Shown: one piece after another, positions 9,348-20,116 of the stretch
Position numbering within the stretch: position 1 is the first letter of the stretch
Layout: each line of letters opens with the position of its first letter
Position numbers and translations under genes: made by a program
The notes under the pieces: model-generated
Database searches by the model: none
Seen by the model: the letters and a program-made list of their open reading frames with translations, nothing else
What the model was told of the DNA's origin: nothing
Origin: Epulopiscium sp. Nele67-Bin005
Lineage (GTDB): Bacteria; Bacillota; Clostridia; Lachnospirales; Cellulosilyticaceae
DNA: 44,031 bases
NCBI GenBank assembly: GCA_002007365.1
Contig: LNZR01000066.1
Span: 1 to 44,031, forward strand
Reading direction: 5' to 3'

Positions 9348-10733
9348 ATGTTACAAGAAGATATTGCAATTGAGTTATTAACACCAGCAGAATTTAAGAG
9401 TTTTCCACTAATTATTGGCGATGATATAGAAACAATGGACAAATACATTGTTGATGTATTAAAGAAAAATAAAGCCAACACTAAGTTCAAAAATTTTACA
9501 AAAATCTACGCTTCAAATGAGGATATTTCTCTTCATGAAGATGGTCAATATGTGGGGTTACCATTTATTGATAAATACTTTAAATACAACTCACTTAGTG
9601 AACTTGTTAACTATGTTAAGGAGGCACTAGAACGCAAAGAAAAATTTTTCTTATATTTAAATACTCGCTACAAAGTTCGACCAGATATTGACCCAGAAAA
9701 TAAGTGGGACAACAAGCAAAATGACGCTAAATATTTGGACGAATTACTAACTTTATTAACTAATGCAAAAATGGAATGCATGGTAATTAAGAAATATGAA
9801 GATGAAAATGAAGTTGTTTCTTTTATGTTAGAACGCCTTATAAAAGAAGTCTTTGTCTTTACTTTGGGCAAAAAAAATACCCACCTCAAAGGAATTACAA
9901 AAACACTAAAGCTAGATGACCGTCAAAAAATGGTTCATATTAAAAATGGAATGGAAAGGGATATGCCTTTTGATAGAAATAAAGTCTCTCCTAGCTATTA
10001 TGTAACTTTGCCTCGTAGTAAAGATATATACGAAGATTTAGTTTGTAACAAAGCTCTAACAGAAGAACTTAAAGAAATTTGTGCCTTAAACGCAATGTAC
10101 AAACGTAATGTAGAAGTTGCATATTGGCCTCTTCCATTAGAACAAAAGCTAGAATTTGCAACTGATAGAGGTTGTGAGAGGGTATATTGTGCCAATACTC
10201 AAGTAAAAACCGAGTTAGTTAATTTAATACTTAACGAAGGTCAAAAAATTTCTAGTGAAGAAGTTGAAGTTGTTGTTGTTGATGCGTCTTCAGAACTCAA
10301 AAATTTATCTCAAAAATTCAAAAATGTTTATTGTGGTCAAGAAGAAACTCAAAAATTTGCTTATGACCTCTACGAAAAAGTAGTAGGGAGAATTGAGCGT
10401 TTGGACAACTATTTTAATGGTGATGTTATTAAATTTAGAAGTTATCACGCCAAAAAAATTATTTTAATTAACGGAGTTGATAGCGAAGAAATTATTTACC
10501 CAATCAATTTAGAGAAATTACATAATAATCCTCTAATCGAAATGGTGGTAGAATTTGGAAATATTCTTGGGTTACACATTATTTTTCTAAGTAATGAACG
10601 CCCTACAGTTTCTAATAATGTTGATATTAATAGAAGAATTATGGCGTTTGGGCTTAATCAAACTCACCCAAATATTAATCTTACAATCCAAGATGTTGAA
10701 AATTTTTCTGTAGATATGTATACGTTAAGATAA
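9348..10733 (+). CDS. Unknown protein, paralog 1; C-terminal region resembles a degenerate P-loop (FtsK/EssC-like) ATPase domain
   Basis: 461 aa; RBS aggaagg. C-terminal half aligns by eye to the next gene: VEVVVVDASSELKNLSQKFKNVYCG vs IEVIVLDSMGELSPLKATYPNVFTG. Confidence 0.75.
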   Translation: MLQEDIAIELLTPAEFKSFPLIIGDDIETMDKYIVDVLKKNKANTKFKNFTKIYASNEDISLHEDGQYVGLPFIDKYFKYNSLSELVNYVKEALERKEKFFLYLNTRYKVRPDIDPENKWDNKQNDAKYLDELLTLLTNAKMECMVIKKYEDENEVVSFMLERLIKEVFVFTLGKKNTHLKGITKTLKLDDRQKMVHIKNGMERDMPFDRNKVSPSYYVTLPRSKDIYEDLVCNKALTEELKEICALNAMYKRNVEVAYWPLPLEQKLEFATDRGCERVYCANTQVKTELVNLILNEGQKISSEEVEVVVVDASSELKNLSQKFKNVYCGQEETQKFAYDLYEKVVGRIERLDNYFNGDVIKFRSYHAKKIILINGVDSEEIIYPINLEKLHNNPLIEMVVEFGNILGLHIIFLSNERPTVSNNVDINRRIMAFGLNQTHPNINLTIQDVENFSVDMYTLR

Positions 10734-10760
10734 TTTAGGCAATAATCCAAGGAGGTCAAA

Positions 10761-12077
10761 ATGGAAGCTACTCAAAATAAATACGTTTTACTACTAAATG
10801 AAAATACTATTGATTGTGCAACATACATTCAAACAGATGTAATTGGAAGTTTACAAGCTAATCAACCAAACTTACAATCAATTTTTGCAATGCCTATTAC
10901 TAAAGAAGAAACAGCTAAATATCGCATGGTGTTTATGCCTGAAATAGATTTTTTTCTAACTTACAAAAATCTTGATGAAATTTTTGAAGCCCTCAAAGCT
11001 AAATTTACAGAAGCCGATAATTTAGTTTTGTTTTTAAATATTGATGCTAATACAGCAAAAAATATTGCTCCTAAACTAGAAGAATTTAAAGCTAAGCTCA
11101 AAGTTTTAAAAATTAGAGTTATTTGCGTTATTGATATTGATAATAAACAACAGTTATCCCAACAATTTTTTGATATTTTTGATATTAAGTTTGGATTTTA
11201 TGATGCTGAAAACAACGTTATTTTGAAAAACTTAAACATTATACCAAAGGATAAAAGTTATAATACTGTAGTTTTTGGTGAAGAAGAAGCAAAGTTTTAT
11301 AATACTAGCACTGATGAAGCTGAAATCTCTGAAATTATTAATTTCCCTCAAAATAAAGAAGCACTTTCTTCCTTATTAGAGGAGAAAATTTTGAGTGATG
11401 ATTTAACGAGTATTTTAAATGATGATGCAATTTATTTGCGTGACCAACAAAATATTTATATTCCAATTAATACGACAGTTAACCCAACCCCAAAAACTCC
11501 AACTGCTCTAAATCTTGGAAATCATAAATCTATTAGCGTTGTTCAGTCAGAAAATGCTGAGATTAAAAATAAATTTGTATCTAACGTTCTCACTTCTGCC
11601 AAATTTGTAAACAAAGAAAATATTGAAGTTATCGTTTTGGATAGCATGGGTGAGCTTAGCCCCCTAAAAGCTACTTATCCTAACGTTTTTACTGGCAAAG
11701 ACGGAGTTCGTGAACAAATTTTAAACTTTGATAAATTGCGCAAAAATAGAGAAGTGTTTTGTAAAACTTTTATGAAAGAAGATTTTTCTTTAGTCAATCA
11801 ACACTTTAAACATTACGTTTTTATTATAAATAATGAGCAAACTTTTGAAGATATCAAGTTGCTTGCAAAACAAGATATTGAAGATGAGTGGTTGAGTAAC
11901 AAAGACGGACTAAATTTTCATATTATATTTTTAGCTGATGATATTAATCAATTTAATTATGATGAAAAACATTTAGATAAAAGAATTATAACTATGATTA
12001 ACCCACAAACAAACCATACTACATTAGTATGCCAAGATTTCTCTACACTTTCGGTAGATGCATTTATTTTAAAATAA
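10761..12077 (+). CDS. Unknown protein, paralog 2 of the preceding gene
   Basis: 438 aa; RBS ggagg. Shared motifs include HIIFLADD vs HIIFLSNE and C-termini FSTLSVDAFILK vs VENFSVDMYTLR. Confidence 0.75.
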   Translation: MEATQNKYVLLLNENTIDCATYIQTDVIGSLQANQPNLQSIFAMPITKEETAKYRMVFMPEIDFFLTYKNLDEIFEALKAKFTEADNLVLFLNIDANTAKNIAPKLEEFKAKLKVLKIRVICVIDIDNKQQLSQQFFDIFDIKFGFYDAENNVILKNLNIIPKDKSYNTVVFGEEEAKFYNTSTDEAEISEIINFPQNKEALSSLLEEKILSDDLTSILNDDAIYLRDQQNIYIPINTTVNPTPKTPTALNLGNHKSISVVQSENAEIKNKFVSNVLTSAKFVNKENIEVIVLDSMGELSPLKATYPNVFTGKDGVREQILNFDKLRKNREVFCKTFMKEDFSLVNQHFKHYVFIINNEQTFEDIKLLAKQDIEDEWLSNKDGLNFHIIFLADDINQFNYDEKHLDKRIITMINPQTNHTTLVCQDFSTLSVDAFILK

Positions 12078-12089
12078 TTTGGAGGAAAC

Positions 12090-13310
12090 ATGAAAATTAC
12101 AGGTATCGTTGCAGAATATAACCCCTTTCATAATGGGCATCTTTATCAAATTGAATATGCAAAAAATAATCTTAATTCTGATTTTGTAATAGTTGTTATG
12201 AGTGGAAATTTTTCTCAACGAGGAACTCCCTGTATTTCTGATAAGTTTACTCGCTCAAAAATGGCTTTATCTTGTGGGGCAGATATGATTGTTGAACTGC
12301 CTGCTCCACTTGCTACTGCCAGTGCTGAACGATTTTGTGAGGGAGCAATTTCTATTTTGAATAAATTAAATTGTGTAGATGTTGTTTGTTTTGGAAGCGA
12401 AAACACCAATTTAGAACTAATGAACAACATTGCACAACTATTAATAAATGAACCACCTAGTTATTCTAATTTAATTAAACATAATTTAAAAGAAGGAAAA
12501 AGTTATCCTCTAGCACGGGAACTTGCAATTATAGACCATACCCCAAATTATTTGCATGAAAATATTAACCTCGATAACTTTTTACGGCAACCTAACATAA
12601 TTTTGGGAATTGAATATATTAAGGCCCTTATTAAATTTAGGAGCAATATTAAACCATTTCCAATTAAAAGACAAGTATCTAATTATCATGATACTGAAGT
12701 TTTTCATCATTTTGCATCGGCTACAGCACTCCGACAGGCCTTTTTGCAACAAGATAATGAAGCTCTACAACAAGCTATGCCTCAGCAATCTTTAAATTAT
12801 TTACAAAATCAAATATATTTTGCAAATATAGAAAATATAAATTCTACATTGCACTATAAATTATTGCAAGAGGATAATAATAATTTGTGGGATACTCCAC
12901 CTAAATTATTGCATACAATTTATAATAGTTTTGGTCAATGTAGTAGTTTTTTGGAATTAGTTAATAAATGTAGTTCAAAAACTTATAGCAAAGCTACAGT
13001 TTATCGTACTTTGCTTAGAATTTTATTAAATGTTACATCTGATAATATGGAAATTTTACAACAAAACGACTGGATACCTTATATTAGAATTTTGGGTTGC
13101 AAAAAAGAAGCTCTACCTTTAATTTCCAAAATTAAACAAACTTCAAGTGTTCCGATTGTTATTAATCTAAAAAAAGATTTATCTACCCTATGTCCTATAG
13201 GAAAAATTTTGTTAAATTATGATATAAAATCTACCCAACTATATCATTTGTGTACAAACCAAACTCATCTGTACAAGCAAGATTTTACAGAACGATTTAT
13301 AATTTTATAG
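12090..13310 (+). CDS. tmcAL: tRNA(Met) cytidine acetate ligase TmcAL / YlbM-type nucleotidyltransferase
   Basis: MKITGIVAEYNPFHNGHLYQIEYAK and VVMSGNFSQRGTPCISDKFTRSKMAL are diagnostic. Confidence 0.93.
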   Translation: MKITGIVAEYNPFHNGHLYQIEYAKNNLNSDFVIVVMSGNFSQRGTPCISDKFTRSKMALSCGADMIVELPAPLATASAERFCEGAISILNKLNCVDVVCFGSENTNLELMNNIAQLLINEPPSYSNLIKHNLKEGKSYPLARELAIIDHTPNYLHENINLDNFLRQPNIILGIEYIKALIKFRSNIKPFPIKRQVSNYHDTEVFHHFASATALRQAFLQQDNEALQQAMPQQSLNYLQNQIYFANIENINSTLHYKLLQEDNNNLWDTPPKLLHTIYNSFGQCSSFLELVNKCSSKTYSKATVYRTLLRILLNVTSDNMEILQQNDWIPYIRILGCKKEALPLISKIKQTSSVPIVINLKKDLSTLCPIGKILLNYDIKSTQLYHLCTNQTHLYKQDFTERFIIL

Positions 13311-13430
13311 TAGGATTTGTTAATAAAATTGTATAGTTTTGACGAGTTATGTATTATATTGCTAGAAACTTATAAATATGATATACTTAAAACGTTCGAT
13401 ATATTCAATTTACAGAAAGGACAGATATGC

Positions 13431-15413
13431 ATGGAAGATAAACATAAAAAGTTATCCTCTCGTATTAACTTCATTTTTAGTTGGCTTATTGTATTTTTAA
13501 TATCTATAGTTACAGGGCTAGAAGTTATCAACCTTGGTATCCTTGTAGAAAACGACGCTATAAATGATGTTTTAGTTAATGCCAAACTTGCTAATTATCG
13601 TTTTCGTGATTGGTTAGTTAGCAAAACAGAAGTAATTCATACTTTAGCAAATGATATGCGATATAAAGAAAACTATAACGATTTTGATAATTTAGAAGAT
13701 TACTTTAAGGCTCAGTTATATAACAGAAGCGAAATAGATATGATTTATTTTTATAACTATACAGAAGATAAATTTATAAATTCTGCTGATTGGATACCTG
13801 ACGCTAGTTTTATACCATCTCAAAGACCTTGGTATAAGGGGGCTATTGATACTGAAAACGAATTTTTTATTACCGACCCGTATATTGATGCACAAACTGG
13901 CAAATTATTAGTAACGTTATCCACACCTTTAATAGATAAAACTGGAGATTTTAGAGGTGTTTTAGCAATGGACGTTAGTATGGAAAGTTTTGAACTTATA
14001 ATTGATGATTTATCCACAGAAAATGGAGGATATTTATTCATCACAACTAGCAATAATGATATCGTAATTCACCCAAATCCAGAATATAAACCAACTATAG
14101 AAGAGGTTCACAATTTAGATAGTTTAGTTGGGGAATATCGACTTATCCTTGCACATGATGAAAATTATGTACAGACTATAGCAACGGATTATGGTCCAAA
14201 AACTTATAGCACTTATATAAATATTCCTGATACAACTTGGAAAGTTATTTCTAGTTATCCCGTAAATACAATCCAAATTTATATTTTTGGGCAAATTGTA
14301 TTTGGTGTAGTGCTTAGTTTATTTGCAATTTTATTAGGAAGAATTACAATCAATAGATTTATTAAAGTTTATATTTCACCTCTTGATTATATTGTGGCTG
14401 GTTTAAATACAATCAAAGAAGGAAAATTAGATTTTCAAACTGACCAAATTCCTAAAAATAGTTATGAAATTGCAGTATTAGTAAATGGTTTTGAAGAATT
14501 TACTCATATTTTAACTGGGTATATCAATGAAATTTCTGATATATTACATAGTTTTTCTTATGGAGATTTTACTAACGAACCAAAGCAAACTTACATTGGG
14601 GATTTTGCTCGTATACAAATTTCTTTTGAGGAAATTTCAAATAACTTAAGAAAATTTTTGGCCGAAACTACTTATGCTACAGGTGAAGTTAACGTTGCTG
14701 CGGAACATATTGCAAATGCTGCTGTTGAATTAGCTGATACTTGCCAAGCCCAGTTTGATATTTTACATTATTTTAAAGCAGATACAAAAAATGTGACTCA
14801 AGATTTAATTACCAATATTGACGATATCGGTCAAACTCATATTATCGTTCAAGAAGTTGTAGAGAAAGCTGATAGTAGTAAACAAATTTCAACAGAAATG
14901 GTTGAAGCTATGCACAATATTAGCACTTCTACCAAACATATCGCTGAAGTTATGCAATCTATAGAAAATATTGCTGACCAAACAAATTTACTTGCACTTA
15001 ACGCCACTATAGAAGCTGCAAGAGCTGGAGAAGCCGGAAAAGGATTTGCAATTGTTGCATCTGAAGTCCGTGAATTGGCAGTAAAAACATCTGAAATTGT
15101 GCAGGAAATTCATGGGATAATTGGGAAAAATCTTGAAAGTGTTAACCGTGGAGAAGAAATTGTTATTAGTACAAACAAAGCATTAGAAGAAATTGTGGAT
15201 ATTAGTCAAAAGAATATCCACATGTCATCTAAATTAAAATTTGCAACTATTAAACAACATGATGACTTAGAAAAAGTCATTGTAGAAGTTGAGAAATTGT
15301 TTGAAGAAATTGCAAGAACTACTGGTGTTGCTGAAGAAAACGTAGCTGTTAGCCAAGAACTTTTAGCTCAAAGTCAGCATCTTCGTATGCAAATGGAATA
15401 TTTTAAAGTATAA
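13431..15413 (+). CDS. Methyl-accepting chemotaxis protein with periplasmic Cache-type sensor
   Basis: Two TM segments flanking a dCache-like region ([36 protein letters not shown]); signalling hairpin [36 protein letters not shown]. Start moved to ATG with an agaaagg RBS. Confidence 0.93.
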   Translation: MEDKHKKLSSRINFIFSWLIVFLISIVTGLEVINLGILVENDAINDVLVNAKLANYRFRDWLVSKTEVIHTLANDMRYKENYNDFDNLEDYFKAQLYNRSEIDMIYFYNYTEDKFINSADWIPDASFIPSQRPWYKGAIDTENEFFITDPYIDAQTGKLLVTLSTPLIDKTGDFRGVLAMDVSMESFELIIDDLSTENGGYLFITTSNNDIVIHPNPEYKPTIEEVHNLDSLVGEYRLILAHDENYVQTIATDYGPKTYSTYINIPDTTWKVISSYPVNTIQIYIFGQIVFGVVLSLFAILLGRITINRFIKVYISPLDYIVAGLNTIKEGKLDFQTDQIPKNSYEIAVLVNGFEEFTHILTGYINEISDILHSFSYGDFTNEPKQTYIGDFARIQISFEEISNNLRKFLAETTYATGEVNVAAEHIANAAVELADTCQAQFDILHYFKADTKNVTQDLITNIDDIGQTHIIVQEVVEKADSSKQISTEMVEAMHNISTSTKHIAEVMQSIENIADQTNLLALNATIEAARAGEAGKGFAIVASEVRELAVKTSEIVQEIHGIIGKNLESVNRGEEIVISTNKALEEIVDISQKNIHMSSKLKFATIKQHDDLEKVIVEVEKLFEEIARTTGVAEENVAVSQELLAQSQHLRMQMEYFKV

Positions 15414-15418
15414 ATTAA

Positions 15419-15453
15419 GCCTCTTTTTGCTCTTTGCAATTAGAGGTTTTTTG
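15419..15453 (+). terminator. Rho-independent terminator after MCP gene
   Basis: gcctct...agaggttttttg. Confidence 0.6.
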
Positions 15454-15521
15454 TGCCTTTACAATTTGCAAAATCTTTTGTAAACTAACCATAACAAACT
15501 TTTTCGGAGAAGAGGAACACT

Positions 15522-15866
15522 ATGCATACTGGAATATTAGAAAACTTAATCGAGCAATACCTCCCACCCCTAATTCATATTTTAGAGATTATGGGAATTT
15601 TTATTTTAGTCGTTGGAGCAGTTGGAGCGTTTTATCATTACTGCAAAAATATTTTTTTTCAAGATACGTTTAGGGTAAAATTCCATTTTGCAAACACTAT
15701 GGCTATGGCTTTAGAGTTCAAGCTTGCAGCTGAAATTTTAAAAACTGTAATCGTTCGTAGTTGGCATGAACTAGTTATGTTAGGAGCAATTGTAATTCTT
15801 AGAATTTTGATGACCGTAATTATCCAATGGGAAATTAAATCCGAAGAAAACACAAAAGTCATATAA
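15522..15866 (+). CDS. DUF1622 family membrane protein
   Basis: 114 aa, multiple TM, FANTMAMALEFKLAAEILKTVIVRSWHELVMLGAIVILR motif. Confidence 0.8.
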   Translation: MHTGILENLIEQYLPPLIHILEIMGIFILVVGAVGAFYHYCKNIFFQDTFRVKFHFANTMAMALEFKLAAEILKTVIVRSWHELVMLGAIVILRILMTVIIQWEIKSEENTKVI

Positions 15867-15976
15867 AAATTTCAAAACAATATAAAAATTTTATTTAACT
15901 TGTAAATTTTGATATGAAAATTCCCAAACGAAAATCTCATTTTCAAATTTCATGATGATCAGCCTTTTTTGTCCTT

Positions 15977-16016
15977 AAAAAAATCCAGACTGATATTTTC
16001 AATCTGGATTTTTATT
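15977..16016. terminator. Bidirectional terminator between convergent genes
   Basis: aaaaaaatccaga...tctggatttttatttt. Confidence 0.8.
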
Positions 16017-18062
16017 TTATTTCAAATATAAACTAGTACTTATTTCAAATAAACTGCCAACATCTCCAGCAAATACTATTTTTGCACCTTCTGGAATAAG
16101 CACCCCTTCTGGACCTTTTATCCAAGAATTGAAAATACACAAATTATCTTTATCATAAATTGCATACATTCCTGCTCCTTCTTGAGCCACATTTAAAATT
16201 TGCCCAACATCGCTATTTGGAATATTATACCATTGTGCAAGACCGTATTTATTAATCTGATATAAACCATGCTCCAAAGTTTTAATTGCATCTTCAACTA
16301 TATAAATTCCATTATTAGAAATCATATACTCAATTCCATTATTTTGGTACATTCTTATATCGCTACTATCTCTACCATAATATTGTGGGATTTGCAAGGT
16401 ACTAACCAAATTATTTTCATCAACAATTTCCAAATTTCCAACATACCCAAATATTGATTTTACCGAGTCTAATTGTCCAATTACAGAACCAGTATAAGCT
16501 ACAGAAGTATACTTTTCACTCACCAAATAATATTTTTTACCTAACCTAGCTTGCCAAATTTGCTCAATTATAGGCAAAACTTGTACTGGCTCTAATTTTT
16601 GCATATGATATCCCGTCATAGGAATTGGTAACATAGTTGTATAAAGCATGCTCGAAGTTTTTATATAAGTATGACCATTACTTTCCTCAATAAATTGTAG
16701 CTCAATTGCTCCTTCTTCATCTTTAAAGATATTATTTCCTTGATAAAAAAACTTCTGCTTAAACTCAGGAGATTGTGCATAGTTTAACAAAAGTACTCCA
16801 TCTTCAGAAAGCGAAACCTCATAAACCCCCGAAAAATCAGCATATACGCCCTCATATTTCAAAAATTTATTAGGCAAGGCTACTGGTTGTGTTGGCAAAA
16901 TATTCGGTGGATAACTCGGTTGAGTCATATGACCATCTTCAATTAATTTATCTAACAAAAGTTGACCTGCCATAGCAAGGTTTAAAGTAGATGAACCACC
17001 TGATGATACTACAGCCACAGAAATATTATACTCTGGTGCAACTATCAGACTTGAATGAGATTGATAAGTATCCCCGTTTTTACTCAAAACAGTTATCCCC
17101 TGCTCATTAAAAGGATACATCTGGACGTTATCCCAGCCAAGTCCAAATTTCATAAATGTTTCGCCATCTTTGTGCCAAATTCCATTATTATATTCTAAAT
17201 CTTGCATAGCATCTAAACTATTTTGACTTAACAAAATTGGACGCATTAACATTCTTGAAAATTTACAAAGGTCTTCAGCTGTACTAAAAATACCCCCTGT
17301 TCCAACACTAGTTAAAACTTCGTTAGGATAATCAGCCCCATTCATTGTACCCTTATACATTTTTGAATAACTTTTTGCAATTTGATTATGGTTAAAATCA
17401 TCATATGGAGTTTTTGTATTTCTTAACCCCAAAGGCTCTGTAATATTGTCATAAATAAATTGCGAAAACGTTTTCCCACTAACATTTTCAACAATCATTT
17501 GTGCCAAAGTAAATCCAGTATTATTATAAACCGAAAATTCCCCTGGGTTAGCCTTTAAAGTTTGAGTGGATAAATTTTGTAAAAAATAATCATAATTTTG
17601 AGTATCTGTATCACTATACAAAATTGAATTTCCCATATCATTACCCTTAAATCCAGCTGAATAATTTAATAACATTCTAACTGTAATATCTTGATATCGC
17701 TCATCAGCCATTGAAAATTCTGGGATATAAGTTGTTATAGGTTTATCTAGCGATACTTTTGCCTTATCAACCAACATCATAATACTAGCTGTTGTATACA
17801 TTTTACTAATCGAAGCAATAGGATACATATGAGTTTTTGTTAGAGGGGTATCGTCCCACTTGCTATAATCTCCCTCCGTTCCTGATAAAATAATTTCACT
17901 CCCTTCCATCATGGCATACTGAATACTTTCTGCTCCTACTTTACTAATAATCGTATCTGCATAAGTAGAAGCAAATAACTCTAAGTTAGACTTTGCAAAA
18001 GTTGGGGTTACCAACATTACAAAAGCCGTAAGAATTGTAATACTTTTGTGATAAAATTTCAT
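16017..18062 (-). CDS. Secreted serine hydrolase, beta-lactamase/penicillin-binding-like family, with long C-terminal extension
   Basis: Signal peptide; SISK (SxxK) motif; YNNTGFTLAQMIVE; ~300 aa C-terminal region. Confidence 0.85.
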   Translation of the reverse strand: MKFYHKSITILTAFVMLVTPTFAKSNLELFASTYADTIISKVGAESIQYAMMEGSEIILSGTEGDYSKWDDTPLTKTHMYPIASISKMYTTASIMMLVDKAKVSLDKPITTYIPEFSMADERYQDITVRMLLNYSAGFKGNDMGNSILYSDTDTQNYDYFLQNLSTQTLKANPGEFSVYNNTGFTLAQMIVENVSGKTFSQFIYDNITEPLGLRNTKTPYDDFNHNQIAKSYSKMYKGTMNGADYPNEVLTSVGTGGIFSTAEDLCKFSRMLMRPILLSQNSLDAMQDLEYNNGIWHKDGETFMKFGLGWDNVQMYPFNEQGITVLSKNGDTYQSHSSLIVAPEYNISVAVVSSGGSSTLNLAMAGQLLLDKLIEDGHMTQPSYPPNILPTQPVALPNKFLKYEGVYADFSGVYEVSLSEDGVLLLNYAQSPEFKQKFFYQGNNIFKDEEGAIELQFIEESNGHTYIKTSSMLYTTMLPIPMTGYHMQKLEPVQVLPIIEQIWQARLGKKYYLVSEKYTSVAYTGSVIGQLDSVKSIFGYVGNLEIVDENNLVSTLQIPQYYGRDSSDIRMYQNNGIEYMISNNGIYIVEDAIKTLEHGLYQINKYGLAQWYNIPNSDVGQILNVAQEGAGMYAIYDKDNLCIFNSWIKGPEGVLIPEGAKIVFAGDVGSLFEISTSLYLK

Positions 18063-18131
18063 AATTATTGCTCCTTCACTGATATATTCTTAGTTAGTAT
18101 TTCTTAACATTTTTTTTATATACATTTTGGC

Positions 18132-18170
18132 AAAAAAATACGGCTACTATAAAATTTTTATAACAGCCTC
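18132..18170 (-). terminator. Rho-independent terminator after second MCP gene
   Basis: Minus strand ggctgttataaaa-a-ttttatagtagccgtattttttt. Confidence 0.75.
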
Positions 18171-18177
18171 CAAATTA

Positions 18178-19890
18178 TTATTTTTGTAAATCTTTGAGTT
18201 TAAATGATAATAATACTTCATTCAATGCTTCAGCTTGGGCAGCCAACTCCTCACTAACTGCCGCACTTTGGTCAGCCGTTTCTGTATTAATATCTGTAAC
18301 CTTTGTAATTTCCTCTGTTCCTTGGTTCAAAATTATAATATTCTGCTTTTGTTTCTCACTATCCTCCAGAACTTCTTGACAAATATTAACCGTCTCATCA
18401 ACACTTACAACAATTTCATCAAGCGTCATAGATGCATGAGTAGCCCATACTTCACCATGCTGAACCATATCAAGTGCAACAGCCATCATCTTCTCAACAT
18501 CTTTAACCGTTTCTGAAGTCTTATGTGCCAATTCACCAACTTCCTTTGCAACTACAGTAAACCCCCTACCAGCGTCCCCAGCCCTTGCAGCTTCAATAGA
18601 TGCATTAAGTGCTAATAAATTAGTTTGCTGCGAAATATCTGCAATCATTTGTGTAACTCCAAAAACAGCCTTACTAGAAGTTTTTATATTCTCCATAGAT
18701 TTTACCATCTCTTGCATCATCAAAGTACCCTCATCTGCCAAAGATTTTGTATTCTCAGAAATTTTTCTAGTAGCATTCATATTTTCAATAAGCTCTAAAA
18801 TATTTGACGAAATATCTTCTGTTGATACAACAAATTTATCAGTCACTTCTTTTTGAGAAGATGCACATTTTGCAAGCATAGTAGCACCGATAGCAATTTC
18901 TTCTGACCCTAAATGAACATCACGAACAGCATATTTAATATTTGATAAACTATAATTTAACTGCGCATTAATTTGTGTAATTGACTTCTGAATTAGCTCA
19001 AAATCTCCAATGTACTCAACCTCACAACCTTGAGTTAAATCCCCCTTAGCCAAATAACCTAGCTGTTTATTGATATCATGTATATAACTTCTCAAAATTT
19101 TAGCTGCATCTTCCACACTATTTGCTAATGAACCAATCTCATCTGAAGATTTATTTTCTATACAAATAGATAAATTCCCACTGCTTAACTGCTTGGCCGC
19201 TTTTTCCACCTCATAAATAGGCTCGACAATTTTTTTAGTATTATACCTAGAAATAACAAAAATACTAACAATACTAATTAGTATACAAACTCCATTTAAG
19301 AAATAAATATATATAACTAATAATCTTGCCTCTTCATAAGCCCCTTCCCCAAACTCTGTAGAATACCTATCAATTTCATCTGCAAATGCTCTAAATACTA
19401 ATTGTAAATCTAAATAATCCTTCTTCAAAAGAGCTTGTCCCTCTTCATCTTTACCACTATCTATAAGAATAATTATTCGCCCAATTAAATCAATTGCTTC
19501 TACTTCAGCATCTTCCAAAGCTCGCACCATCATCATGTTCCCTATATAGTTAGCCTCCAAAACGTCAATTGATTGATGTAATTGAATAATTTCTTCTTCA
19601 ATGAGCAATTTAAGCCTATCTCTATCAGACAAATCATACACATATTCCAAAATATAACTCTCCAAAGCATTAATACTTGACTTAATTTGCTTTGCCGAAT
19701 TAGTAACTAAAAATGAATGTTCATAAAAATGTTCTAACTCTAAATATATCCCTGTAGTTTCCATTATAGTAAGTAACATCGCACTCAAAAACATTACCCC
19801 TATCGCTAAATAACTAGTCATCAACCTATTTTTAATACTAGTATTAACTCTCAATTTTGTGGCTAACTTATTGCCCCCTAATTTTATCAT
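18178..19890 (-). CDS. Methyl-accepting chemotaxis protein (four-helix-bundle-type sensor, HAMP)
   Basis: [44 protein letters not shown]; start set at MIKLGGNK with an RBS. Confidence 0.93.
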   Translation of the reverse strand: MIKLGGNKLATKLRVNTSIKNRLMTSYLAIGVMFLSAMLLTIMETTGIYLELEHFYEHSFLVTNSAKQIKSSINALESYILEYVYDLSDRDRLKLLIEEEIIQLHQSIDVLEANYIGNMMMVRALEDAEVEAIDLIGRIIILIDSGKDEEGQALLKKDYLDLQLVFRAFADEIDRYSTEFGEGAYEEARLLVIYIYFLNGVCILISIVSIFVISRYNTKKIVEPIYEVEKAAKQLSSGNLSICIENKSSDEIGSLANSVEDAAKILRSYIHDINKQLGYLAKGDLTQGCEVEYIGDFELIQKSITQINAQLNYSLSNIKYAVRDVHLGSEEIAIGATMLAKCASSQKEVTDKFVVSTEDISSNILELIENMNATRKISENTKSLADEGTLMMQEMVKSMENIKTSSKAVFGVTQMIADISQQTNLLALNASIEAARAGDAGRGFTVVAKEVGELAHKTSETVKDVEKMMAVALDMVQHGEVWATHASMTLDEIVVSVDETVNICQEVLEDSEKQKQNIIILNQGTEEITKVTDINTETADQSAAVSEELAAQAEALNEVLLSFKLKDLQK

Positions 19891-20116
19891 AAAAACTCCC
19901 TTCCATTTTAACCAATTTACATTCAGATAATATTGATGTTTAATTATTATTATTATACCAAACATACTTTGTAATAAAATAGATTTAATATAATCTTAAC
20001 ATATACTTTACATGAAAATAAATGTATTGCTAAATTTCCACATTTTTACGCACAAAAATATACTTACAACTAACTATATATCTTAAGTTAATTATAAGTA
20101 TATTCAAATTTTATTG

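Noticed and set aside
15434-15673. 79-aa ORF overlapping the DUF1622 gene
   Set aside because: Out of frame with the clear DUF1622 protein; no RBS.
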